The translations under genes were made by a program, and so were the position numbers. Positions 8,041 to 16,549 of a stretch of 64,000 nucleotides of DNA are shown here, one piece after another. The stretch is taken from positions 73,701-137,700 of the forward strand of contig NZ_JBANET010000011.1 in NCBI RefSeq assembly GCF_037026685.1, read 5' to 3'. Positions within the stretch are counted from its first letter, which is position 1. Each line of letters starts with the position of its first letter. Under the pieces are notes generated by a model that saw only the letters and a program-made list of their open reading frames with translations, ran no database searches and was not told the origin of the DNA. Source of the stretch: Orrella sp037026685. GTDB taxonomy: Bacteria; Pseudomonadota; Gammaproteobacteria; Burkholderiales; Burkholderiaceae_B.

Positions 8041-9342
8041 ATGACGCCCGCCATCGACGTTCCCCCGCTCGCCAGGATTGCCGGACACCCGCGCGTGCGC
8101 GCGCAGTACCTGCTCGAAACCGCGGGCGATCCGGCCCGCGCCGCCGCCGTCATGGCCGGCGAGCAATCCTCGGGCACCTTCACCAAGCTGGCGCAGGAAA
8201 CGCCGGCGCTGATCGAGCGCTGCGGCGCGCGCGTCGAATCGCTGCAGGAGATCGACGGCCTGCCGGCCGCCAGCCTGCCGGTGCATGGCCGCTACGCCGG
8301 CCCGACCCGGCGCGCCGTGGTCGAGATCAGCTGGGGCATGGACAACTTCGGCGCCTCGCTGCCCAACCTGGTGGCCACGGTGGCCGGCAACCTGTTCGAG
8401 CTCAAGGAAGTGGCCGGGCTGCGCCTGCTGGACCTGGACCTGCCCGACGCTTTCGCCCTGCGCTACGCGCCGCCGGCCTTCGGCGCGGCCGGCACCCGGC
8501 GGCTGGCCCAGGTCGCGCGCGGGCCGCTGATCGGCACCATCATCAAGCCCAGCGTCGGGCTCTCCCCCGAACAGACCGCCCAGAATGTCGCCGCGCTGTG
8601 CGAGGGCGGCATCGATTTCATCAAGGACGACGAACTGCAATCCGACGGCGCGCATTGCCCCTTCGAGGCGCGCGTGGCGGCGGTGATGGCGGTGATCGAC
8701 GGCCACGCCCAGCGCACCGGCAAAAAACCCATGTACGCCTTCAACATCACCGGGGACCTGGACCAGATGCGCCGCCGCCACGACATCGTGCTGGCGCACG
8801 GCGGCACCTGCGTGATGGTCAGCCTCAACAGCGTGGGCCTGGTGGGCGTGCACGCCTTGCGGGGCCACGCCCAGCTGCCCATCCACGGCCACCGCAACGG
8901 CTGGGGCTATCTCTCGCGCCATCCGGCCCTGGGCTTCGAGTACGCCGCCTGGCACAAGCTCTGGCGCCTGGCCGGCGTGGATCACATGCACGTGAACGGC
9001 CTGCGCAACAAATTCTCGGAAACCGATGATTCGGTCATCCGCTCGGCTCGCGCCTGCATGACGCCGCTGTTCGACCCGCCCCATCCCGGCTTCCAGGCCA
9101 TGCCGGTATTCTCCTCGGGCCAATGGGCGGGGCAGGCCTTCGACACCTACGCGCAGTTGCGCTGCACCGACCTCATCTACGCGGCCGGCGGAGGCATCGT
9201 CGCGCACCCGGGCGGCATCGCCGCCGGCGTGGACAGCATCCGCATCGCCTGGCAGGCCGCCGAGCAGGGCGTGCCCATCGAGCAGGCCGCGCGCGAACAC
9301 AAGGCCCTGGCGCAGGCCATCGCATTCTTCGGCAAGGCATGA
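8041..9342 (+). CDS. RuBisCO-like protein (form IV), candidate 3-oxo-isoapionate-4-phosphate decarboxylase or transcarboxylase
   Basis: 433 residues of the RuBisCO large-chain fold. Numbered against spinach RuBisCO, the offset over the catalytic core is -6. Lys169 (for K175), the carbamylation/metal triad Lys195-Asp197-Glu198 in GGIDFIKDDE (for K201, D203, E204) and Asn117 (for N123) are kept. So are His284/Arg285 (for H294/R295), His317 (for H327), loop-6 Lys324 (for K334) and the phosphate loop AAGGGIVAHPGG. The K177 equivalent is Ser171, so it is not a true carboxylase. Established knowledge: form IV proteins paired with DUF1537 kinases act in apionate catabolism (OiaX, OiaT). Here the kinase gene overlaps by 4 bp, which fits that role; the exact reaction is inferred. 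GGAGG is 7 bp upstream of the ATG. Confidence 0.85.
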   Translation: MTPAIDVPPLARIAGHPRVRAQYLLETAGDPARAAAVMAGEQSSGTFTKLAQETPALIERCGARVESLQEIDGLPAASLPVHGRYAGPTRRAVVEISWGMDNFGASLPNLVATVAGNLFELKEVAGLRLLDLDLPDAFALRYAPPAFGAAGTRRLAQVARGPLIGTIIKPSVGLSPEQTAQNVAALCEGGIDFIKDDELQSDGAHCPFEARVAAVMAVIDGHAQRTGKKPMYAFNITGDLDQMRRRHDIVLAHGGTCVMVSLNSVGLVGVHALRGHAQLPIHGHRNGWGYLSRHPALGFEYAAWHKLWRLAGVDHMHVNGLRNKFSETDDSVIRSARACMTPLFDPPHPGFQAMPVFSSGQWAGQAFDTYAQLRCTDLIYAAGGGIVAHPGGIAAGVDSIRIAWQAAEQGVPIEQAAREHKALAQAIAFFGKA

Positions 9343-10778
9343 ACGCCGCCCGGCCGCCCGACGGCGTTCATGGCCAAGCCCGCCAGGGCGCAGGCGGCCC
9401 GGCCCGCGCCGCCCGGCCGCCCGAAGGCGTGCTGCTCGCCTTCTACGGCGACGACTTCACCGGCTCGACCGATGCCATGGAAGTGCTGGCCGGCAACGGC
9501 CTGGACACGCTGCTGTTCCTGGACCTGCCCGATGCCGGCCGCCTGCGGGCCGCGTGCCGGCGCCACCACGCCATCGGCATCGCCGGCACCAGCCGCGCCA
9601 AGGACGTGGCCTGGATGGACCGCGAGCTGCCGGCGGTCTACGAAAGGCTGGGCCAGGCCGGTGCGGCCATCTGCCATTACAAGGTGTGCTCGACCTTCGA
9701 TTCCTCGCCGGCCGTGGGCAACATCGGCAGGGCCATCGAAATCGGGCGGCGCTGCCTGGGCGCGCAGCTGCCCGTGCCGATGGTGGTCGGCGCGCCCGCG
9801 ATGCGCCGCTATACGGTGTTCGGACAGCTGTACGCCGGCGTGGGCGAGGCCATCTACCGCATCGACCGTCATCCGACCATGTCGGTGCATCCGGTCACGC
9901 CCATGCACGAGGCCGACCTGCGCCTGCACCTGGCCAGCCAGGCGCCCCTGTCCATCGGCCTGATGGACGTGCTGGCGCTGGGCTCGCCCGATGCCCAGGC
10001 CCGCATGCAGACGCAGCTGCGCGACAAGGACGTGCTGATGCTCGACGTGCTGGACGATGCGACGCAGGCGCGCGCCGGGGAACTGGTATGGTCGCTAGCG
10101 GCGCAGGCCCGGCCGCTGTTCTGCGTCGGCTCGTCCGGCCTGCAATACGCGCTGGTGCGCCACTGGTCGCGGCTGTGGCCCGAAACGGTCAAGCCCACGC
10201 CGCACCGCGCCGATGCGGTGGACCGCATCGTGGTGGTCTCGGGCAGTTGTTCGCCGGTCACCGGCGGCCAGATCCGCCACGCGCTGGCCCACGGCTTTGC
10301 CGACCTGCGCGCCGACGCCGTGGCGCTGGCCAGCGACACCGGCCACCAGCAGGAGGCCGACCGGCTGCTCGCGCTGGCCACGCGCGCGCTGGCCGACGGC
10401 CTGAGCCCGCTGATCTACACGGCCACGGGCCCCGACGATCCGGCGGTGGCCCGGCTGAACGCGCACATCCGGCAGCACGGCTGGGACGAACGCGCCGCCC
10501 TGGCGCGCATGGCCGCCCGCAAGGGCGCGCTGCTGGCCAGGCTGCTGCGGCAGGCGCCGGTCGCGCGGGTGGTGGTCTGCGGCGGCGACACCTCGGGCGA
10601 AGTGGTGCAGGCGCTGGGCCTGTCGGCGCTGCGCATGAAGGCCCGGCTCGCGCCGGGTGCGCCCTTGTGCGAAGCCTATACCGACACCGAGGCGCCGCCC
10701 GCGCTGCAGATCGCCTTGAAAGGCGGCCAGATCGGCGACGAGGACTACCTTAGCGTGGCGCGGGCCGGCGGGCGCTGA
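9339..10778 (+). CDS. DUF1537 four-carbon acid sugar kinase family protein, candidate 3-oxo-isoapionate kinase
   Basis: 479 residues. The N-terminal domain starts after an unusual leader of about 35 residues with YGDDFTGSTDAMEVL, the substrate-binding D-D-x-T-G motif of the family. The C-terminal nucleotide-binding domain has VVCGGDTSGEVVQALG and ends with LKGGQIGDEDYL. Family members phosphorylate four-carbon acid sugars such as 3-oxotetronate (OtnK), threonate and erythronate, and 3-oxo-isoapionate (OiaK). Its ATG overlaps the stop of the RuBisCO-like gene (ATGA), so the two are made together and likely act in sequence: kinase first, then the RuBisCO-like enzyme on the phosphorylated acid. 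Confidence 0.85.
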   Translation: MNAARPPDGVHGQARQGAGGPARAARPPEGVLLAFYGDDFTGSTDAMEVLAGNGLDTLLFLDLPDAGRLRAACRRHHAIGIAGTSRAKDVAWMDRELPAVYERLGQAGAAICHYKVCSTFDSSPAVGNIGRAIEIGRRCLGAQLPVPMVVGAPAMRRYTVFGQLYAGVGEAIYRIDRHPTMSVHPVTPMHEADLRLHLASQAPLSIGLMDVLALGSPDAQARMQTQLRDKDVLMLDVLDDATQARAGELVWSLAAQARPLFCVGSSGLQYALVRHWSRLWPETVKPTPHRADAVDRIVVVSGSCSPVTGGQIRHALAHGFADLRADAVALASDTGHQQEADRLLALATRALADGLSPLIYTATGPDDPAVARLNAHIRQHGWDERAALARMAARKGALLARLLRQAPVARVVVCGGDTSGEVVQALGLSALRMKARLAPGAPLCEAYTDTEAPPALQIALKGGQIGDEDYLSVARAGGR

Positions 10779-10886
10779 CCGGCGCGCGCGCCGCACTCGC
10801 GGCCCGTGCGCCGGCCTGCTAATATCTGCGCCCGCCGGCCGCCTGCGCCGGTGCGACCCGTCCAGCGTGTTTCCCGGATCCGCGCC

Positions 10887-11327
10887 ATGTCCCTGCCGAC
10901 GCCGCTTCCCCTCCAGGCCATCGATGGCCCCGCGCTCAATCCCTGCCTGAGCTGCGGCGCCTGCTGCGCCCATTTCCGCGTGTCCTTCTATTTCGGCGAA
11001 GCCGATCCTGCCTACGGCGGGACGGTGCCGCCCGGACTGGTCACCCAGATCAGCCCCTCGCGCGTGTGCATGCAAGGCACCGAGAAAGGTGCGGGACGCT
11101 GCGTGGCGCTGCGCGGCGAACTGGGGCAGCCAGGCATACACTGCGCCATCTATGACCTGCGCCCCACGCCATGCCGCGAATTCGAGCTGTGGCAGGCCGA
11201 TGGCACGCCCAATCCCGATTGCCAGCGCCTGAGGCTGGCCATCGGCCTGCCGGCGCTGGCGCCGCGTCCCGATGCCAGCAACGATCCCCAGGGCCCGGCC
11301 ACGCCCGACCAGCCGCGCGCGGCCTGA
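10887..11327 (+). CDS. YkgJ family cysteine cluster protein (putative metal-binding)
   Basis: 146 residues from the ATG giving MSLPTPLPLQ. The conserved cluster NPCLSCGACCAHF holds four Cys, with further Cys in ISPSRVCMQG, GRCVALRG, HCAIYDLRPTPCREF and NPDCQRLRL, the pattern of the CxxCxxCC family thought to chelate zinc or iron. The biochemical role of the family is not established. A -10-like TAATAT at 10820-10825 suggests its own promoter in the 108-bp gap after the kinase gene. It converges on the acylase gene. Confidence 0.8.
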   Translation: MSLPTPLPLQAIDGPALNPCLSCGACCAHFRVSFYFGEADPAYGGTVPPGLVTQISPSRVCMQGTEKGAGRCVALRGELGQPGIHCAIYDLRPTPCREFELWQADGTPNPDCQRLRLAIGLPALAPRPDASNDPQGPATPDQPRAA

Positions 11328-11390
11328 ACGCGCCGGGCGCCCGGCGCCGATACCGCAGCGCTAGCGGATCCCTTGCGGGGCGGGGCGCGG

Positions 11391-13853
11391 CTAGCGCGGT
11401 GCCGGCCGCAGCGTCAGCGTGTCGGCCAGCTGGCTCTGCACCTTGGCGCGGCTGAACGCCATCGGGAAGTACTCGCCCTGCGCCCAGCCTTGCAGCAGGT
11501 CCTTGTAGTGCGGGCTGCGCGGATCGGCCGACTGGCCGGGCACGTTCTGCGCCACGGAGTCGTCCCAGTTCGCCAGGTCGATCACCTGGCGGTAGGACGC
11601 GCCGCTGACCTGGCGGAAATCCGACTGGCGGAAGGTCGCGCGCAGCACCGTCTCGTTGTCTCCGCCCACCGGGTAACGCTCGCTGGCCCAGGCGCGGGCA
11701 CGCTCGGGCGGCAGCAGCGGCGCCAGCGCATGCTCGAACTGGATGTGGTGCAGGCGGCCCCATTCCCACTGGCGGGGATCGGGCCCGAGCCGCGCCTGCA
11801 GCTTGGCCATGCCGTCGCCCAGGGCCGCCACCAGCAGCGCGTCGCGTCCTTGCTGCGGGCGCGGGCCGAAGGCCGAATCGGGCAGGGCCAGCTTTTCCAT
11901 GACCTTGACGGTCGAGAGCTTGTCCAGCACCGGACGCGCCTGCGGCGGCACGTACAGGGCCGTGACGCGCTCGACGATCTCGGGCAGCCAGAAGGCGTAG
12001 ACCGTGGCCGCCGCCGAGTCGGCCTGCATGCGCGCATCCCAGTCCTTGAGCAGCCGCAAGCCCTGCCCCACGCCCGCATCGGCCGAATCGAGATGGCGCA
12101 CATAGCCCAGCAGCGTGCGCGCCGGCAGCGACACCGTGTCGTACTGCAGCTGCTGCAAGGTCTGCACCGTGGCGCCCTGGACCGAACCGAGCACCTCGTG
12201 GATGCGCTGCGCGCGATAGGGCTCGGCCCAGGTCCGGCCCGACATCTCGCGGTAGGGATAATCCTGGGGCAGGTTGTATTCGTTGGCCGTGGCGATATAG
12301 CCCTCGGGCGGATTGCTGCGCATGGGCAAGGAAGCCGGATCCAGGTAGCCGTTCCATTCGAAGCTGCCGTCGCCGGGCACCGGCAGCATGCCCGACCAGT
12401 CCGCGCGCGGGCGGATGGGCGCGATGCTGCCGCCGAACCAGCCGATGTTGCCGTCCACGTCGGCATACACCATGTTCTCGCTGGGCGTGTAGTGGCGCTG
12501 CATCCCGGCCACGAACTCCTGCCAGTTCCGCGCCTGGTTCAGCCGCAGGCTGGCCAGGTAGGCGGCCGTGCCCGGGAACTCCAGGTAGGCCGCGCGCAGC
12601 GCATAGGCCTTGCGAGAGGCCGGGTCCTCGAAGATCACCGGGCCGTGGCGGGTGAACTTGAGCCGGCGGCTGACCGGCTGCTGGCCGCGCACGGCGATGG
12701 TCTCGTCCAGCGCGCGCATCGGCTCCCAGCGCCCGGCGTAGCGGTACTCGTCGGGATTGGCCGGATTGGTGTCGTAGACGTACAGGTCTTCCTCGTCGCC
12801 GAAGGCGAAGATGGTCAAGCCGAAGGCGATACGTTCGTTATGGCCCATCGAGACGCCCGGCAAGGCCGGTTCGCCCGCGCCGATGACGTTCCAGCCCGGC
12901 GCGTTCAGGTGCACCATGTAGCGCAGCGAGGGCATGGTGATGGCCCGGTGCGGATCGCCGGCCAGCATGGGCTTGCCGGTGGCGGTGCGCTGGCCCGACA
13001 GCACCCAGTTGTTGCTTTCGTAGCGCGTGGCCTCGGCCCGCAGCGAAGGATCGAGCGCGGCCACCCGCGCGGCCGACAGGCGCTCGGCCAGTTCGGCGCG
13101 CTGGGCTTGCGCCAACGGGCTGCCGGGAAAATCGGCCGCGGTGAAATCCTGTCCGTCGCGCGCCAGGCGGTACTGGCTCAGCACGTCGGGATGGATCTGC
13201 CGCACGTCCAGCCCCGCGGGGATCTGCAAGGCGATGGGCGGCTCGAACACGCTCAGGTCCTGCACCGCGTTCAGGCCCAGCGCGGCGATCTGGCGCGCCA
13301 GCCTGACTTCGCCGCTGACATTGCGCGTCAGGCCGTACAGGCGGATCAGCGAGGTCTGCGGGCTCCAATAGCCCGGCAGCGTGCCGGTCAGGCGGAACTC
13401 CTCGGGCAACTGCTCCGGATGCGCCCGCACGTGGTCCACATAGGCGTTGATGCCTTGCGAGAAAGCCGTCAGGATGGCCTGGCCGCGCGGATGGTAGCTG
13501 GCGAACTCGGCCTGCAGGTCGCCGCGATACAGGAACAGCCGCGCCGCGCGGTCCTGCTCGACAAAGCGCGGGCCGAACTGCTCGGCCATCTTGCCCTCGC
13601 CCTGCCGGCGCCACAGGTCCAGCTGCCACAGCCGGTCGCGGGCGGCCGCGAAGCCTTGGGCAAAAAACAGGTCGTGCTCGTTGCCGGCATAGATGTGCGA
13701 GACGCCGTGCTTGTCGCGCAGGATCTCCACCGGTTCGGTCAGCCCCGCCAGCTCCAGTTCGGCCGGTGCGCCCCCGCGCGAGGCGCATCCTCCCAGAAAC
13801 GCAAGAAAACCCGCAGCCAGGCAGATGCCGGCGTGGCGCTTGAAGGCACGCAT
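11391..13853 (-). CDS. Penicillin acylase family N-terminal nucleophile hydrolase, lipoprotein
   Basis: 820 residues. The N terminus is a lipoprotein signal peptide ending in the lipobox LGGC (Cys23), so the protein should be anchored in a membrane facing the periplasm. The family landmarks are the alpha-chain motif FFAQGFAAARDRLWQLDLWRR, a spacer, and the autocleavage site YES/NNW, where Ser280 becomes the N-terminal nucleophile of the beta chain, followed by PMLAGDPH. The beta-chain oxyanion and binding residues lie in VDGNIGWFGGS and near YIATANEYNLP. The family cleaves amide bonds of beta-lactam side chains, acyl-homoserine lactones and other acyl amides; the substrate here is not predictable. 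No partner genes adjoin it. Confidence 0.88.
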   Translation of the reverse strand: MRAFKRHAGICLAAGFLAFLGGCASRGGAPAELELAGLTEPVEILRDKHGVSHIYAGNEHDLFFAQGFAAARDRLWQLDLWRRQGEGKMAEQFGPRFVEQDRAARLFLYRGDLQAEFASYHPRGQAILTAFSQGINAYVDHVRAHPEQLPEEFRLTGTLPGYWSPQTSLIRLYGLTRNVSGEVRLARQIAALGLNAVQDLSVFEPPIALQIPAGLDVRQIHPDVLSQYRLARDGQDFTAADFPGSPLAQAQRAELAERLSAARVAALDPSLRAEATRYESNNWVLSGQRTATGKPMLAGDPHRAITMPSLRYMVHLNAPGWNVIGAGEPALPGVSMGHNERIAFGLTIFAFGDEEDLYVYDTNPANPDEYRYAGRWEPMRALDETIAVRGQQPVSRRLKFTRHGPVIFEDPASRKAYALRAAYLEFPGTAAYLASLRLNQARNWQEFVAGMQRHYTPSENMVYADVDGNIGWFGGSIAPIRPRADWSGMLPVPGDGSFEWNGYLDPASLPMRSNPPEGYIATANEYNLPQDYPYREMSGRTWAEPYRAQRIHEVLGSVQGATVQTLQQLQYDTVSLPARTLLGYVRHLDSADAGVGQGLRLLKDWDARMQADSAAATVYAFWLPEIVERVTALYVPPQARPVLDKLSTVKVMEKLALPDSAFGPRPQQGRDALLVAALGDGMAKLQARLGPDPRQWEWGRLHHIQFEHALAPLLPPERARAWASERYPVGGDNETVLRATFRQSDFRQVSGASYRQVIDLANWDDSVAQNVPGQSADPRSPHYKDLLQGWAQGEYFPMAFSRAKVQSQLADTLTLRPAPR

Positions 13854-14208
13854 GATTCCTCTCCTCCAGGTCAGCCGCCCGCCGCTGCGGGCCGGCTATG
13901 GCAAGGCGTCATGGTTGGCGTATGGAATCAGCCGTGCGCCGCGGCCACAAGGCAGACCTTAAAAGCTTTGCGCCCGTGCGGCTGTATCGCCGCCGGTAAC
14001 AGATGTGTGGAACGGTAGGGCGTCCCTTTCTTTTTTCTTAATGGCGATAAACATTATTTGAATTTTCAATTCACCCCCCTCCCCCTACCGTAACGCCCAT
14101 CGCCGGGCACACCGGATGACGATACGAACAATGGCCAGAGCACGCCTGGAAATTTCCCGGCGCCGCCGCCCGCTACGCGGCGACGGACGCCGCCAAGACC
14201 GATGCCGC
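13854..14208. other. Intergenic region upstream of the acylase gene
   Basis: About 355 bp with no supported gene. It carries the upstream region of the acylase (minus strand) and the 3' flank of the LysR gene. A markedly AT-rich patch at 14027-14075 contains an inverted repeat TGAATT-TTC-AATTCA at 14059-14073 that could be an operator. The part nearest the LysR gene is GC-rich with short hairpins and no T-run. Confidence 0.5.
14059..14073. repeat. 15-bp inverted repeat, possible operator
   Basis: TGAATT and AATTCA arms separated by TTC in an AT-rich island of otherwise GC-rich DNA, about 205 bp upstream of the acylase start. The symmetry would suit a dimeric regulator; the adjacent LysR protein is one candidate. 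No second copy was seen nearby. Confidence 0.35.
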
Positions 14209-15144
14209 CTAGGACGCCCGCTGGCTCGCGGGGCCGCCCGCGCGCCGTTGCGGCCGCGTCATGGCTTCGCATACGCCTTGCCGCAAGCGTTGCGCCGCGG
14301 GCGAATGGGCCTGGCCGCGGCGCGTGATGACGCCCAGGTCGCGCAGCAGCGGCGGGTCGGTCACCGGCACGATGCGCAGGTCCTCGCCCAGCGCCTCGGG
14401 CACCGCAATGCGCGGCAGCACGGCCACGCCCATGCCGGCCTTGGCCATCTCGACCAGCGTCTGGATGTACAGCGCCTCGCAGCGGATCTGCAGCGCCAGG
14501 CCGCTGCGCTGCAAGGCGGCATCGAGCATGGCGCGCAAGCCCGATTGCCGGGAGATCAGCAGGATGGGCATGCGGCTCAGCGCAGCCAGGCCGATGCCGC
14601 GGCGATAGGACTTGGCGCCGGCCGCCGGCATCAGCACGCAGATCGCATCCTGCATGAACGGCTCGAAGGCGAACTCGTGCAGCCGTTCGTCGGGCCGCGG
14701 CCCTACGCCGAAATCCACGTCCTGCCGGCGCACCGCCTCCAGCAGCTCGGGCAGGGCCAGTTCGCGCACGAACAGCGCGACGCCGGGATACTGCATGCTG
14801 AACTCGGCCAGCACGCCCGGCAGCAGCGTGGCCGCCAGCGTCGGCACGCAGGCCACCGACAGGCGGCCCTGCTGCATCTCGACCGCCTGCCGGATCTGGC
14901 GCAGGCCGGTTTCCATCTCGGCCAGCGCCCGCCGCGCGTAGGCCAGCAGCTGCTGGCCCTCGGCCGTCAGTTGCACGCGCCGCGTGGTGCGATGAAACAG
15001 CGATACGCCCAACTGCTCTTCGAGCCGCCGGATCTGCATGCTGATGGCCGGCAAGGAACGGTGCGACTGCTCGGCCGCCTGGCGGAAACTGCCATGCTCG
15101 GCCACCAGCAGAAAACTGTGCAGCAGCTTGAGATTGACGCTCAC
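14209..15144 (-). CDS. LysR family transcriptional regulator
   Basis: 311 residues from a GTG start. AGGAGGAG lies 6 bp before that GTG, which decides the start; the frame is open a little further upstream. The N-terminal winged helix reads LLHSFLLVAEHGSFRQAAEQ then ISMQIRRLEEQLGVSLFHRTTRRVQLT, the LysR recognition region. The C-terminal effector domain shows QGRLSVACVPTLAATLLP and GMGVAVLPRIAVPE. It is transcribed away from a Bug-family binding protein gene, the usual arrangement for a LysR that controls its neighbour. The effector is unknown. Confidence 0.88.
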   Translation of the reverse strand: MSVNLKLLHSFLLVAEHGSFRQAAEQSHRSLPAISMQIRRLEEQLGVSLFHRTTRRVQLTAEGQQLLAYARRALAEMETGLRQIRQAVEMQQGRLSVACVPTLAATLLPGVLAEFSMQYPGVALFVRELALPELLEAVRRQDVDFGVGPRPDERLHEFAFEPFMQDAICVLMPAAGAKSYRRGIGLAALSRMPILLISRQSGLRAMLDAALQRSGLALQIRCEALYIQTLVEMAKAGMGVAVLPRIAVPEALGEDLRIVPVTDPPLLRDLGVITRRGQAHSPAAQRLRQGVCEAMTRPQRRAGGPASQRAS

Positions 15145-15292
15145 CGGGGTCTCCTCCTGTGGCTGCTCGGCACCGGCCCGCAAACGGGGCGCCCATGCCA
15201 GCCTCCGTGAAGGCGCAGCGGCTGGTGAATGCCGCCTCGGCGGGCGGCAAGTTTTTCTTAACTATTCCAATTATATTTTCGAAGGAGACACC
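15145..15292. promoter_or_regulatory. Divergent LysR / Bug promoter region
   Basis: 148 bp between two divergent starts. The segment 15251-15280 (TTTTTCTTAACTATTCC and onward) is strikingly AT-rich and includes T-N11-A candidates for LysR binding around 15257-15275. The Bug gene has AAGGAGA 7 bp before its ATG. Confidence 0.4.
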
Positions 15293-16270
15293 ATGAACCC
15301 CATGCTCAGGCGATGTCTTTGCGCATTGCTGCTGGCAGCCGGCGCGGCCGCGCCCCTGGCCGGCCATGCGCAGGCCTATCCCTCCCGGCCGGTGACGCTG
15401 ATCGTGCCGCAGACGCCGGGCGGCTCTTCCGACCGGCTGGCCCGCATGATCGCCGCCGAACTGGGCGAGCGCTGGAAGCAACCGGTGGTGGTGGAAAACC
15501 GCTCGGGCGCGGGCGGCAACATCGGCATGGCCGCGTTCGCCAAGACCCCGCCCGACGGCCATGCCATGCTGCTTTCCTACGTGGGCACCCATGCCGTCAA
15601 CCCCAGCCTGTACAAGGACCTGGCCTTCGACGTACAGAAGGACTTCGTGGCCGCCGCCACGCTGGCCAGCGTGCCCTTCGTGCTGGCCGTCAACAGCAAG
15701 GTGCCCGTCCAGGACTTCGCCGGCTTCGTCCAATACGCCAAGGCCCAGCCGAACCTGACCTACGGCTCGGCGGGCACCGGCTCGCTGAACCATCTGCTGG
15801 GCGAAATGCTCAACCAGGTCACGGGCGTCAAGCTGATGCACGTACCTTACCGCGGCGCGGCCGAGGCCATGACGGACATGATCGGCGGCCAGATAACCGC
15901 CGTCTTCGCCAGCCTGCCTTCGATCGCGGGGCTGATCCGCGAAGGCACCGTCAAGGCCCTGGCCGTGACCAGCGCCCGGCGCGCCGCCCAGTTCTCCGAT
16001 ATCCCGACCATCGCCGAATCCGGCTATCCGGACTATGTGGTCGATCCCTGGTTCGGCCTGTTCCTGCGCGCCGGCACGCCGCAGGCCATCGTCGCGCAGG
16101 TCAATGCCGATACCAACGCCATCCTGCGCGATCCGGGCTTTGTGCAGAAGCTGGCCACGCTGGGCGCCGAGCCCATGATCATGAGCCCGGAGCAATTCGC
16201 CGAGCAGGCCGACAAGGATCTGCAGACCTGGAGCCAGGTCGTGGCCAGCACGGGCGCCAGCCGGGATTAA
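15293..16270 (+). CDS. Bug family (TctC-type) periplasmic solute-binding protein
   Basis: 325 residues. A Sec signal peptide (MNPMLRRCLCALLLAAGAAA, cleavage near GHAQA) is followed by YPSRPVTLIVPQTPGGSSDRLAR, the hallmark start of mature Bug proteins. The ligand-binding loops include VVVENRSGAGGNIGMAAFAK and the segment YGSAGTGSLNHLLGEMLNQ, then PYRGAAEAMTDMIGGQI. Bug proteins bind carboxylates, amino acids or nicotinate-type ligands, some serving tripartite tricarboxylate transporters. No TctA/TctB genes adjoin, as for most of the many orphan Bug genes in Bordetella. The divergent LysR gene is the likely regulator. Confidence 0.92.
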   Translation: MNPMLRRCLCALLLAAGAAAPLAGHAQAYPSRPVTLIVPQTPGGSSDRLARMIAAELGERWKQPVVVENRSGAGGNIGMAAFAKTPPDGHAMLLSYVGTHAVNPSLYKDLAFDVQKDFVAAATLASVPFVLAVNSKVPVQDFAGFVQYAKAQPNLTYGSAGTGSLNHLLGEMLNQVTGVKLMHVPYRGAAEAMTDMIGGQITAVFASLPSIAGLIREGTVKALAVTSARRAAQFSDIPTIAESGYPDYVVDPWFGLFLRAGTPQAIVAQVNADTNAILRDPGFVQKLATLGAEPMIMSPEQFAEQADKDLQTWSQVVASTGASRD

Positions 16271-16351
16271 AAACGGCCAGTCACATCGGCCACCAGCCAC
16301 ATGGCCGCACATGCCAGGACGGTCAAGTTTTGGTCAAGCAAGGCCGCCAAG

Positions 16352-16377
16352 AAAAAACGCCGCTGGCAAGAGCGGCG
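16352..16377 (-). terminator. Intrinsic terminator of the tRNA-Lys gene
   Basis: On the minus strand a 7-bp perfect stem (CGCCGCT / AGCGGCG, loop of 6) at 16358-16377 is followed by six T residues and then CTT. It lies 26 bp beyond the tRNA 3' end. The stem could also slow plus-strand transcripts of the Bug gene, but that side lacks a T-run. Confidence 0.85.
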
Positions 16378-16403
16378 TGAATTCTTGATGCGCAAGGCTT
16401 AAA

Positions 16404-16479
16404 TGGTGGGTCGAGCGAGACTCGAACTCGCGACCAACGGATTAAAAGTCCGCTGCTCTACCGACTGAGCTATCGACCC
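16404..16479 (-). tRNA. tRNA-Lys (anticodon UUU)
   Basis: The minus strand reads GGGTCGATAGCTCAGTCGG onward and ends TCGACCCACCA. The 7-bp acceptor stem GGGTCGA/TCGACCC is perfect, CCA is encoded, the D-arm has GCTCAG...GAGC, the anticodon loop is CTTTTAA (anticodon TTT), and the T-arm carries GTTCGAG. 76 nt. MnmC, encoded in this window, modifies U34 in this class of tRNA. Confidence 0.97.
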
Positions 16480-16493
16480 AGACCAAGCCCACT

Positions 16494-16522
16494 ATTATGG
16501 CTGAAAATACCCCTTCTGTCAA
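16494..16522 (-). promoter_or_regulatory. Promoter of the tRNA-Lys gene
   Basis: On the minus strand a perfect -35 TTGACA (16517-16522) and CATAAT (16494-16499) are separated by 17 bp, placing the start about 7-10 bp ahead of the mature tRNA 5' end at 16479. Confidence 0.75.
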
Positions 16523-16549
16523 AAGGGCCAAGGCGCCGTCCTGGCCCGC

